Positions 1-6,989 of a DNA stretch of 7,039 bases are shown here, one piece after another (position 1 is the first letter of the stretch; each line of letters starts with the position of its first letter). The notes below the pieces were generated by a model. The model was not told where the DNA came from. It did no database searches and saw nothing but the letters and a program-made list of their open reading frames with translations. Origin of the DNA: an uncultured Solobacterium sp. (GTDB lineage: Bacteria > Bacillota_I > Bacilli_A > Erysipelotrichales > Erysipelotrichaceae). The DNA lies in the NCBI GenBank assembly GCA_905194705.1, contig CAJJTI010000100.1, forward strand, positions 1-7,039. The letters run 5' to 3'. The position numbers and the translations under genes are program-made.

Positions 1-980
1 ATTCTTATTTTATCCAATAAGATGGATGCAATATATAAGAAGAAAATAAATAAAAGAACTAAGGCTATAAATGTTACTGTTGAATAGTTAAGATATAAGT
101 AACTAATGACATTGTGGTATATATATTGGTTGAAAGCAGGAAAGCAATGGATAAGAAAAGCAGCGAAACTAGAAATTGCTATCCAGTTAATCCATCTTTT
201 TTGAAGTCTTATTTTTGAAAAGAATAATATAAGGTATAGAGAGGCTATAATTGTAAATGGAGAAGTAAACTTAAACATGGTATTTGATAACATGTTGATT
301 TGATATTTTTCTCCACAAAACACAAAAGTAGAGGCAAGGAGACAGACTGTAAGAAATATAAGCAAGTCATTTCTTTTTCTTAATGTAGTAAGAGAAGATG
401 GATATAGCTTACAATACCGAGCTATCAGATATAAAATGATGAATGATATTGGTGAGCAACCTTCATTGTAACCTCTTTCTTGTGGGCTTAGCCAACCATA
501 AAAACATTGAGTGATAACTAATAATAGAATGGTGCTCTGCAATTGTTTTTGGGAACAATTGTTTATGAATGAGTTGAGAATAGGAGAAGAAATGTATAAA
601 ACAAGGTATGTGGGAACGAACCAATAAGCATCTAAGAAAAATACATGCAAAAGCAGCTTGTAGTTTGTTATTCCGAAGAATGCAAATACAACATACGATA
701 TAATTGAAAAGAAAAGCACTTGGAAAATAAGTTCTCCTAACTTGCTGTATTTAAACTTCATTCCATACCAACCTGATAATAGGACAAAAACATCTACACA
801 TGTAAATGTAGAATTGGCCAGAAAAATTCTAATGAAGGATTTTAATGGGGTAAATTCAGGGGTGATATGATTCGTGCCATTGAGGGATATAAAGTCAATG
901 TGGAATAGCATTACTAAGAACATTGCTATGATTCTTAGTAATTCCATGTTTGAGTCTCTTTGTTTAGTAATTGTATTCAT
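1..980 (-). CDS. Acyltransferase-3 family membrane O-acyltransferase, C-terminus cut by the window edge
   Basis: Translating the minus strand from the ATG at 980-978 gives 326 codons without a stop before the window ends. The product is a multi-spanning membrane protein of the acyltransferase-3 (AT3) family, which moves acetyl or other acyl groups onto cell-surface sugars. Near the N-terminus is MELLRIIAMFLVMLFH (residues 12-27), which contains the family's R-X10-H signature (R16, H27). VDVFVLLSGW (62-71) matches the conserved D-x-F-x-x-x-SG block, and WFVPTYLVLY is the usual mid-protein motif. Family members are usually about 330-370 residues, so little is missing. The start overlaps the end of the upstream glycosyltransferase by 17 bp in another frame, which supports coupled translation. 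M12 is a possible alternative start. The acceptor is not identifiable; a glycan or lipid made by the neighbouring glycosyltransferase is a reasonable guess. Confidence 0.88.
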   Translation of the reverse strand, partial: MNTITKQRDSNMELLRIIAMFLVMLFHIDFISLNGTNHITPEFTPLKSFIRIFLANSTFTCVDVFVLLSGWYGMKFKYSKLGELIFQVLFFSIISYVVFAFFGITNYKLLLHVFFLDAYWFVPTYLVLYISSPILNSFINNCSQKQLQSTILLLVITQCFYGWLSPQERGYNEGCSPISFIILYLIARYCKLYPSSLTTLRKRNDLLIFLTVCLLASTFVFCGEKYQINMLSNTMFKFTSPFTIIASLYLILFFSKIRLQKRWINWIAISSFAAFLIHCFPAFNQYIYHNVISYLYLNYSTVTFIALVLLFIFFLYIASILLDKIR

Positions 981-2251
981 GTGACTTATTTTTATATAAC
1001 CATGATGTAATATAAACAGCAGCAAGTATAAATATAAATGGCATGAACGGTGCTTTAAATCTTGTTTCACCATGGATTGCCAGTACAAGCGAAAGTGAGC
1101 CACCTATAATTATCATTATAGGAAGGAATGCTTTTTTGTATTCATGTTTCTTTATAAGAAAATAGCCTCCATGTATGGAGAAAATAATCAATAACCAATA
1201 ATACACTAAATTAATGATAGCAATATATTGAACAGCAGATAAAGATGTAAATCGTTGTAAGATGTTTTTGTATGGTAATGTAACATAGTTATCTTCTGCT
1301 TTTTCTTTGACTCTTGAGAATGCGATGATATTGTCCATGTCATTATAATACATATACATTAATCTGCCAGGAATTTTCTTCAAGTATTTAAAAGGGTGTT
1401 GTTTAAGCCATTCAATACTTCTTTGTTTCCATATTTCATTACATTCTATAGCACTCTTTTTATCCATGTTTTCTATATAACGGATAGTTCCTTTAGGGTA
1501 TGGATTAGTACCATATTGTGGTGCAACAGATGGCTCATATGTAGATTCTGCCATGTTAAACCAAAGTGATTCAGCTTGATATAGGAAAAATCCTGTACGA
1601 TGGTAACATTCTAAACCTACAATTCCGATGAAGAGAATATACCCACTACATAAACTGAAACTTTTTTTTATCCATTTTTTAATAGAGAATTAGTGTTCCC
1701 ATATAAACTATAGCTACAGGACGAAACCAATTGGCAAGACCGAAAATCAATCCTGCAACAAAAAGATAAAATACTTTCTCTTTTGCGATTGCTATATAGA
1801 AGGCACAAAGAGAAAGGCATATCATCGGAATTTCTGATAGAATGGTGGTGCTTTGTCCCCAGTTGTTAGGGTACAGTACGAAAATACTGATAGCAATGAT
1901 GGCTATTCTGTCTGAAAAAAGTTTTTGTGATATTTTGCCTATTAGGAATGCTGTGATAGCTTTCATAATACACAAGAGAACTAAGAGGGGATATAAAGAA
2001 TTAAACAGCAATAGTGATAATGCTGTAAGATTAATACTTCCTATGTTCCAAATGAAAGGATACCCTTGGATGAGAGCCATACAAGGATAAAGTTGCTTGT
2101 TCTTTATGCAGATTTGGGCAAACTCAATATATCCATCTCCATCATTGGTAGGAGTATAGCCCCAAACAGCTAAGAATAAGATTAATGCGAGGCAATAAAG
2201 ACCTGTTATCAAGTAAAGAATATTGTTATTTTGATATGTATTTTTTTCCAT
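964..2251 (-). pseudogene. GT-C (PMT/ArnT-like) membrane glycosyltransferase split by a frameshift
   Basis: Two open frames form one gene. The first (2251-1679) encodes 190 residues: an N-terminal membrane helix, the luminal NDGDGY motif (residues 36-41, with acidic D37 and D39 typical of GT-C enzymes), several more helices, and ILSEIP and NWFRP motifs. It stops at 1681-1679. The second frame is open from 1689 down to 964 and reads straight on with KKWIKKSF and three further membrane helices. It ends with HGETRFKAPFMPF (about residues 393-405 of the joined protein), the usual GT-C C-terminal R-x-x-x-P-x-x-P region. Joined, the protein would have about 428 residues. Such enzymes transfer sugar from a polyprenyl-phosphate donor on the periplasmic face of the inner membrane. 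The start overlaps the cotH-like gene by 26 bp. The ATG at 1554 inside the second frame is probably not a native start. Substrate and acceptor are unknown. Confidence 0.82.
1679..1690 (-). other. Frameshift site in the glycosyltransferase gene
   Basis: On the minus strand the sequence reads ATT CTC TAT TAA AAA ATG: the first frame ends at this TAA. Skipping one base, for example one of the two T residues at 1682-1681, gives I-L-Y-K-K-W-I-K-K and continues through a further 42 codons into the C-terminal half. One inserted base, or two deleted bases, just upstream of the A-tract explains the break. Changing the number of A residues after the TAA would not repair it. No stimulatory element for programmed frameshifting is evident, so a mutation or a sequencing indel is more likely. 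Confidence 0.75.
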
Positions 2252-3905
2252 TTAAAATATAAAGACCGTTATAGTTGGTTTGTACTTTTTGTCCTAAGAT
2301 GTTATACATTGTATGCTTTTGTTTTGGTATGTTGCTTGAAACATCTTTTATATCAGAAGTTAGTTGTGAAATTTCCTTGTCAAGATATTCTAAGCGTTGC
2401 ACAATCCAATTGTTGATGTATTCATTTTCAGCTTTAAAATCTAATTTGTTTCCTGCAATGTCTGAGTCATAACTCCATTTATTCTCTTCTCTTGTAGTCG
2501 CGCCACAAGAGAAGAGGTATTGGTAATAATTCTGATATCTATCAATAAGATTTTCTTGTTTTAATTCGTTTTGTCGTAAGGTAAAGTATCTTTTATAAAC
2601 TCTATCTTTAAAATTATCTACATTAAGTTGTAAAAGACGGCAAAAAATATTTAATCCTGATAGTCCTAATTGATGAGTAGGATAAACACTTTCTGGATGT
2701 AAAGGTTCATCCGTATAGTATTGGCCTACAGTTGCATCTAAATCCCAAATAGCAGGTGTTAATTTTTTACTCTCAGTCTTGTCATAGACAGCCCAATACA
2801 TATTTTTTCCTATATTATCTATTCCATTAACAACGTTCAGAAAAATATAATAGTCAATCAGCACAGGCATGTCAAAGTATTCCGCAACTTCTGTACGGAA
2901 GGTGTCATCGTCACTTGTAGCTACAAAGTTTATAGCATTCCATAGTGTGCTATAATCTGTAGGACATACATTTTCTATGTCTGGGTATTTTGTTTCAAAG
3001 ACATTCCATGTTTCATCGTTGTTGTTATATATCCCAGGCTTTTCCCAAAATGTAGCATACCCATAGCCACTTGTTTTCCAAAGCTGTCCATGAAATTCTT
3101 GATTGTTTTCATCGTATTTTTTGAGTCTTAACTCTTTTCTATCCATGGATTCTGTCAAGGAATAGATTCCTCTGTATTCATTGTTTAAGATTACTTCTGT
3201 TACTTTTCCATTTACACCACTCAAAGCTTTAGGCTCCTTGTCTGAATAATATGGTTTCGTAGCAAAATCATTCCATAATTCTGTTGCTATTCTATTTCTT
3301 AATCTAAAAAGATCCACTTGTCCTGCATCTAAAATCCAGTTGTTGTCTTTTCTAAGTCCTAAGAAAGAATAATCTTTACTTTTTCCTTGTGCATCTATTG
3401 TTTTTATTTTATAATTTCTTTTATGTTTTCCTTCTGAGTTTGTAGAACCTCCTCTCCATTTTGCTTTGATATTGATGCTTGTCGAAATATCGTCTTCTGG
3501 TGTTAAAAGATACATGCTTCCCATGTTGTAATCATATCCAAAAACACCTTGGACATCTAAGATTGGTAGATAAGTAAAACTGATATAGGCATTGATTTTT
3601 TCCTCGCCTTTGGATGCAGATAAAGTGTATTGCTTATTTGCAGATATGTGGATGAATGTATAGGTATCAGTAATACTTTCATTATCAATTTTTAAATTTG
3701 TCCATAGTGAGTCTGGGTCAAGTGATATGCTTGCTTCATAATCATGTAAAAAAACATTTTGTGGAATAGATACCAAGTAAGTGTTGGTCGTTTTATCGTA
3801 TGCAGGTCTTTTTCCATTGATGGTAAATTGGGCAAAAGTATTTATTGGTAATAAGCTTATTACCAATAAAATAAATAATTTAAAGAAAAGATATTTACTG
3901 TTCAT
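2226..3905 (-). CDS. Secreted CotH-kinase-family protein with a T9SS-like C-terminal tail
   Basis: The 559-residue product begins with a signal peptide (about 1-25, ending NTFA before QFTING). A short beta-rich N-terminal region (about 26-115) follows, then a CotH kinase domain (about 118-400). Visible family motifs are RGGST (151-155), KRNYKIK (162-168), WILDA (190-194), RGIYSLTESMDR (about 245-256), NGIDNIGKNMYW (360-371) and AIWDLDATVG (385-394). The D388/D390 pair lies in the metal-binding block that is essential in characterised CotH kinases. A helical region follows, and the last 27 or so residues (YNILGQKV near 534 and GLYILNGKKYISK at the end) resemble the short sorting tails of T9SS cargo. 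CotH of Bacillus phosphorylates spore coat proteins; the target here is unknown, and surface or periplasmic location is inferred from the signal and tail. Its ATG shares one base with the porZ-like stop (TAATG), indicating coupled translation. The family call is firm; kinase activity is not shown. Confidence 0.9.
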   Translation of the reverse strand: MNSKYLFFKLFILLVISLLPINTFAQFTINGKRPAYDKTTNTYLVSIPQNVFLHDYEASISLDPDSLWTNLKIDNESITDTYTFIHISANKQYTLSASKGEEKINAYISFTYLPILDVQGVFGYDYNMGSMYLLTPEDDISTSINIKAKWRGGSTNSEGKHKRNYKIKTIDAQGKSKDYSFLGLRKDNNWILDAGQVDLFRLRNRIATELWNDFATKPYYSDKEPKALSGVNGKVTEVILNNEYRGIYSLTESMDRKELRLKKYDENNQEFHGQLWKTSGYGYATFWEKPGIYNNNDETWNVFETKYPDIENVCPTDYSTLWNAINFVATSDDDTFRTEVAEYFDMPVLIDYYIFLNVVNGIDNIGKNMYWAVYDKTESKKLTPAIWDLDATVGQYYTDEPLHPESVYPTHQLGLSGLNIFCRLLQLNVDNFKDRVYKRYFTLRQNELKQENLIDRYQNYYQYLFSCGATTREENKWSYDSDIAGNKLDFKAENEYINNWIVQRLEYLDKEISQLTSDIKDVSSNIPKQKHTMYNILGQKVQTNYNGLYILNGKKYISK

Positions 3906-5920
3906 TATCTTATAATTGCAATTTTACAAACTGTTCCTTTACTTCCATCATTTTTTGCTGTTTCTACCATGTATATACCGCTGGCGACTTTTTTGCCTTT
4001 TGAATCACATCCATCCCACTTGTAAATGCCACCATTGCTTTTGGCTTGTTTTATAAGAGAGCCATTGGAAGATACAATTTTTATGTCAGCGTCAAGTGAT
4101 AATCCAATAATGTTTATGTTTCCCGAATAATCAGGTTTGACAGGATTGGGGTATGCCCATACATTATCTTTTGTCATATCTTCATTAATAGCATTATCAT
4201 CACTTTGGTAAGAACATAAGCCCTTATCTGTACCAAAGAAAACTTCTCCAGTATTTTCATTGATAGCAATGGATTCTATATTGTCTGAAAGTAATTTACT
4301 ATTAGCTTGTGTAAAATGTGTTAGCTGTGTTATATTATCCGAACTAATGAGATATACACCATTTCCTTTAGTTCCAAACCATTTTCTGTTGGACTTATCG
4401 ATTACAATAGATGAAATATTTACTCCTTCTAATAAATAATCTGCATAGTTAGTTCCATCATTTCGAGGAACTTTTATTTGTGTACATACTGGTGATTCTT
4501 TTCCTACTTCATTGGCTTCTATCATAAAGACTCTGTTAGTTGTTCCTACCCATATATTATGTTCCTTATCTTCTGCGATATGTTGTATAGCTGTACCGCT
4601 AATGTTTGTACCATCTTGATTGATGAATGTTTTGTAGGATAATAGAGTGTTAGTTGATGGTTGGTAGCAATACAAAGAAGGAATACTCCAATGATTATTA
4701 CCAAACCATAATAGATTTCTACTATCGAAAGTAAGATTCTCCAAAGCAGCTAATGTTGTTTTGAGACTTTCATCGTAGAAAACATTGTTATAATGGGATA
4801 CCCACTTTTTTTCTTTTGTATATTCTATAAGAGATTGATTGTGAGAGGAAAGATTGTTAGTAATCCATAAGTTGCCTTCTTTGTCAAATTTGACGCTTCC
4901 AATAATTTGATAGTTTTTGCTCTCCCTGTTAGGAGTAATTATGCTATTATCAGAATTATAGTGTTTGATAAATTTTCCATCAAGAAATTCATATAATCCA
5001 TTTCTTGCACCAGCAAAAACATGGTTTTTATCTAATGGATCCACATCTAAAGCATTTATATCAACGTAAGATAAGCCTGTTTTTTCAGATATGTTATCGT
5101 CATAGATGTTCCAACTATCATTATTCAAAATTTGAATAGTTCCTGGACGGTTAGTTTCTCCACCTGGTCTGTAACCACCTCCACAAGTGTATAATTGGTT
5201 ATTGATATATTTCATGAACCAAAAATAGTTATATTTCGGGCCGCCAGGATTCAAAGTGCTAACTAATTGCTTGAGTTCGCTCTTATCTTCTTGTACTTTT
5301 GTGACATATCCCCCTACTCGATTCCAACTATTTTTGTCAAGTAAGTTGTCTGATAGACTTGCACTATATTTTCCCTTTGATTGGCTATAAGCATAGATGG
5401 TGTTTCCATCTATCTCACACCAATTTACTTTAAATCCCAAGTTATAAGTATCGCTAATTTCTGCTTTTTTAACATCGAGTTTCACAATGCCAAAGCCTGT
5501 ACTAAGGTAAGCAAAGTTTCCGTTCGTATAAATATCATTGACAGTTTTGTCTTTGGTTATGGAAGCATTGTAATAATCAGGTAGATTAGTAACCTCGTAA
5601 TTATTGATATTCATGAGGTCTATATTGCTGTTGGAATACAATACGACAAGACGTTTAGTACTTTTGTTGTAGGCGATATGCTCTATCTCACAGTCATTGA
5701 GATAATCCACCTTGCTAAATGTTTGGATGCTTTGGTCATTCTTGTTATAGACATAGAGACCGTTGGAAGCTTGTACAAAAATAAGATTTCCTGCTTGTTC
5801 TATTTCTTGCACATCGTGATAGGACAAGTAGGCTTTCCAGTCACCGATGGCAGCATGGAGGGGAATATTGCAAAAATGCGCAAATAAGATAGTTAATATG
5901 ATAATTATTTTTTTTTGCAT
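3905..5920 (-). CDS. porZ: PorZ-like type IX secretion system beta-propeller protein
   Basis: This 671-residue exported protein has a signal peptide (about 1-23, MQKK followed by a hydrophobic stretch ending LHA). The mature N-terminus, IGDWKAYLSYHDV, is typical of PorZ proteins. Residues about 25-575 carry beta-propeller blades with recurring W/F-x-G motifs: VFAGARNGLYEF (301-312), LWITNN (351-356), LLWFGNN (403-409), NIWVGTTNRVF (455-465), KWFGTKGNGVYLI (513-525) and VFFGTDKGLCSY (560-571). A C-terminal T9SS type-A sorting domain begins at YPNPVKP (590-596) and ends SGIYMVETAKNDG…KIAIIR. In Porphyromonas gingivalis PorZ is an outer-surface part of the PorU/PorV/PorQ/PorZ attachment complex, which cleaves cargo and joins it to anionic LPS. 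It is 776 residues there, so this homologue is shorter. It is first in the minus-strand operon. A generic two-component-regulator-propeller protein is the alternative, but the N-terminus favours PorZ. Confidence 0.8.
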   Translation of the reverse strand: MQKKIIIILTILFAHFCNIPLHAAIGDWKAYLSYHDVQEIEQAGNLIFVQASNGLYVYNKNDQSIQTFSKVDYLNDCEIEHIAYNKSTKRLVVLYSNSNIDLMNINNYEVTNLPDYYNASITKDKTVNDIYTNGNFAYLSTGFGIVKLDVKKAEISDTYNLGFKVNWCEIDGNTIYAYSQSKGKYSASLSDNLLDKNSWNRVGGYVTKVQEDKSELKQLVSTLNPGGPKYNYFWFMKYINNQLYTCGGGYRPGGETNRPGTIQILNNDSWNIYDDNISEKTGLSYVDINALDVDPLDKNHVFAGARNGLYEFLDGKFIKHYNSDNSIITPNRESKNYQIIGSVKFDKEGNLWITNNLSSHNQSLIEYTKEKKWVSHYNNVFYDESLKTTLAALENLTFDSRNLLWFGNNHWSIPSLYCYQPSTNTLLSYKTFINQDGTNISGTAIQHIAEDKEHNIWVGTTNRVFMIEANEVGKESPVCTQIKVPRNDGTNYADYLLEGVNISSIVIDKSNRKWFGTKGNGVYLISSDNITQLTHFTQANSKLLSDNIESIAINENTGEVFFGTDKGLCSYQSDDNAINEDMTKDNVWAYPNPVKPDYSGNINIIGLSLDADIKIVSSNGSLIKQAKSNGGIYKWDGCDSKGKKVASGIYMVETAKNDGSKGTVCKIAIIR

Positions 5921-6049
5921 AGTTGTTGCTATAATTCTGATTTTGAGTGATTTTAATTATATAAATAACACAAGATTGTTAGTTTTATTGTATTTATTTG
6001 TGGATTTTCATTTTTTATTGTTAACTTTGTCGGCATTATTAATGTCGAC

Positions 6050-6075
6050 TGTCCAATTTGATGTTCCCAACTTTT
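6050..6075 (+). repeat. Left terminal inverted repeat
   Basis: This is the outer arm of the 189-bp element. It begins with TGTCCAATTT, which is exactly repeated, inverted, at 6229-6238, and continues with TGT-x-CCC and an ACTTTT run that are also matched. Its inner edge runs into the 14-bp palindrome at 6069-6082. Confidence 0.6.
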
Positions 6076-6082
6076 AAAAGTT
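6069..6082. repeat. Perfect 14-bp palindrome
   Basis: AACTTTTAAAAGTT is its own reverse complement. It sits at the inner edge of the left terminal repeat, where a dimeric DNA-binding protein such as a transposase or repressor could bind. Simple AT-rich palindromes also arise by chance, so a function is not implied. Confidence 0.45.
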
Positions 6083-6084
6083 TT

Positions 6085-6137
6085 TATCAGCTATATTGCT
6101 GATTATAAGGAACTAAAGTAGAAAAACTATCAGCTAT
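6085..6137. repeat. Direct repeat TATCAGCTAT, first copy in a hairpin
   Basis: TATCAGCTAT occurs at 6085-6094 and again at 6128-6137, 43 bp apart, and each copy is followed by TTGC within a few bases. The first copy also forms a perfect 6-bp stem, ATCAGC (6086-6091) with GCTGAT (6098-6103), around a TATATT loop. The spacing, near four helical turns, could suit cooperative binding, but this is inference. Confidence 0.4.
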
Positions 6138-6143
6138 TTGCAT

Positions 6144-6175
6144 TTTGCTGTATCATATGCTTTCAACTAAGGTTG
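6144..6175 (+). promoter_or_regulatory. Possible Bacteroidetes-type promoter for the plus-strand gene
   Basis: TTTG at 6144-6147 is followed after 20 bp by TAAGGTTG at 6168-6175. This fits the Bacteroidetes primary-sigma pattern (TTTG near -33, TAnnTTTG near -7, spacing about 19-21) with one mismatch. It would give a leader of roughly 80 bases before the ATG at 6265. It lies inside the inverted-repeat element, so the element may supply the promoter. AT-rich DNA produces such matches easily. Confidence 0.3.
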
Positions 6176-6187
6176 AGTATTGCATAT
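6155..6187. repeat. Interrupted palindrome in the centre-right of the element
   Basis: ATATGC (6155-6160) pairs with GCATAT (6182-6187), and nested inside this TCAAC (6163-6167) pairs with GTTGA (6172-6176) around a four-base TAAG loop. The two stems are separated by 2 bases on one side and 5 on the other. No T-run follows, so it is not a typical intrinsic terminator. Confidence 0.4.
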
Positions 6188-6212
6188 CAAGCACTTAGTG
6201 TTTAAAAACAAC

Positions 6213-6238
6213 AAAAAGTGGGTACAATAAATTGGACA
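6213..6238 (-). repeat. Right terminal inverted repeat
   Basis: This is the opposite arm of the 189-bp element. Read on the minus strand from 6238 it gives TGTCCAATTT, then TGTACCC and ACTTTTT, mirroring the left arm with a handful of substitutions. It ends 26 bp before the start codon of the plus-strand gene, so the element forms most of that gene's upstream region. Confidence 0.6.
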
Positions 6239-6264
6239 TCCTATTATTTATGTAGCACATTTTT

Positions 6265-6987
6265 ATGGCAATAATACAAAACTATAAAATCAATCTGGTC
6301 ATCATGATTACCTATGTATTGATGATGATGATAACTGAATTTTTGGTAATCAATACAAGTAAGTGGTGGGATCCTTTTGTATCTATACCTTTTAATACTC
6401 TGTTTTATGTAGCTGTTTCATGGGTGATTTGTCTTTTGGTATCGTTTACTGGAAAAACGATTTCAAAATATATACATGTTCTATTACATGTGGTCATCTT
6501 CTCATATACAATATCAAATATATTTCTTAGTGTTGTATTTCATAGACATTGGGATGCTTTTACTTTGCAATTTTTGCGAGAGACCAATCTGCGAGAAGCT
6601 ACAGAATTTATACAAGGATTTATTTTTGATGTGAAAACACTGCTGTTTGTTTTGCCATCAATTATTTTCTTTGTGGTTGAATATCTGCTTGCTAAGAGGG
6701 TATCTTGTGTTCCAGCGTTTCCAAAAAGTAAAAAACTTTGTGCAGCGATGTGCTGTGTTCTATTACTCTTGTTGGGTAATCTTTATTATTTTTCAACAGA
6801 TTATATCCGAAATTATGAAGTCGTGGCTAAATATCCATCGCCTATTAAACGCAATAATATTTGGACATTTTATCTGTCTATACTCCAATACCGGCATTTT
6901 CAGAAAGAGTATGATAGTTGTAAGAATTCTTTGAAAAATTACACAGAACATGCTTGGCGTACAGAAAAAATGCTGATTTTGTACTAA
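6265..6987 (+). pseudogene. Phosphoethanolamine-transferase/LTA-synthase-like protein, only the N-terminal membrane domain
   Basis: The 240-residue frame has about five membrane helices (near 8-30, 42-62, 68-92, 122-142 and 158-176). Between the third and fourth lies LQFLRETNLREATEF (101-115), a loop motif characteristic of the N-terminal domain of EptA-like and LTA-synthase-like transferases. Intact members have about 500-600 residues, with a periplasmic alkaline-phosphatase-fold domain that moves phosphoethanolamine or a related group from a phospholipid to lipid A or a glycan. That whole domain is missing. The last residues, KMLILY before the TAA, look frameshifted: adding one A to the six at 6965-6970 gives EKNADFVLI, which fits the start of the family's VLVIGES strand. 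Homology then stops at about 6989. The start ATG has no clear ribosome-binding site. The product cannot be catalytically active as it stands. Confidence 0.68.
6965..6970 (+). other. A6 tract, probable frameshift in the transferase gene
   Basis: The frame reads GAA AAA ATG CTG and ends 12 bases later at TAA (6985-6987). With one extra A the reading becomes GAA AAA AAT GCT GAT TTT GTA CTA ATT, giving N-A-D-F-V-L-I, as expected at the start of the sulfatase-like catalytic domain. A one-base loss from an A7 tract is the simplest explanation. Confidence 0.5.
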
Positions 6988-6989
6988 TT

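Larger units (their letters stand above)
6050..6238. mobile_element. 189-bp segment with imperfect terminal inverted repeats (MITE or IS relic)
   Basis: The left end (6050-6075) starts TGTCCAATTT and continues through TGTTCCC to AACTTTT. The complement of the right end (from 6238 back to about 6213) starts with the same TGTCCAATTT and continues through TGTACCC to ACTTTT. Over roughly 26 bp only a few positions differ, and similarity continues weakly into a shared GTTTTTA. The ends read TG…CA, as in many insertion sequences. There is no transposase frame inside, so this looks like a non-autonomous element or a collapsed IS. I see no target-site duplication: the flanks are GTCGAC on the left and TCCTAT on the right. 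Because it lies upstream of a gene, an invertible promoter of the Bacteroides type was considered. The mismatches between the repeats make that less likely. Confidence 0.5.
5921..6264. other. Divergent intergenic region between the porZ-like operon and the transferase fragment
   Basis: This 344-bp stretch separates divergently transcribed genes and should hold the promoters for both. I see no convincing gene here: an open plus-strand frame through 5847-6077 crosses from the antisense of porZ into the inverted-repeat element and resembles no family. The half next to porZ (5921-6049) is very AT-rich, and I found no good match to the Bacteroidetes TTTG / TAnnTTTG promoter on the minus strand. 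The other half is taken up by the inverted-repeat element at 6050-6238. Confidence 0.6.

Noticed and set aside
1679..1690. Programmed ribosomal frameshift
   Set aside because: Joining the halves needs a one-base skip before a UAA codon, with no recognised slippery site, upstream Shine-Dalgarno-like stimulator or obvious downstream structure.
1842..2090. Open frame of 82 codons on the plus strand
   Set aside because: It lies antisense to the glycosyltransferase, whose minus-strand frame has clear family motifs, and its product looks like nothing recognisable.
2231..2472. Two short overlapping plus-strand open frames
   Set aside because: Both are antisense to the C-terminal part of the CotH-family gene and have no start signal or recognisable product.
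5381..5887. Two plus-strand open frames of 67 and 69 codons
   Set aside because: They mirror the N-terminal part of the porZ-like gene, whose signal peptide and propeller sequence make the minus strand the coding strand.
5921..6049. Minus-strand promoter for the porZ-like operon
   Set aside because: A promoter is expected, but I found no pair of TTTG and TAnnTTTG at acceptable spacing, so no site is called.
5847..6077. Plus-strand open frame of 76 codons with hydrophobic stretches
   Set aside because: It runs from antisense porZ into the inverted-repeat element; the hydrophobicity follows from T-rich DNA and no family is recognisable.
6155..6187. Intrinsic terminator or riboswitch
   Set aside because: The stems are short and AT-rich, no T-run follows, and nothing resembles a known aptamer core.
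6647..6934. Second plus-strand frame of 95 codons
   Set aside because: It overlaps the transferase fragment in another frame, and the main frame carries the RETNLREATEF motif and ordered membrane helices.
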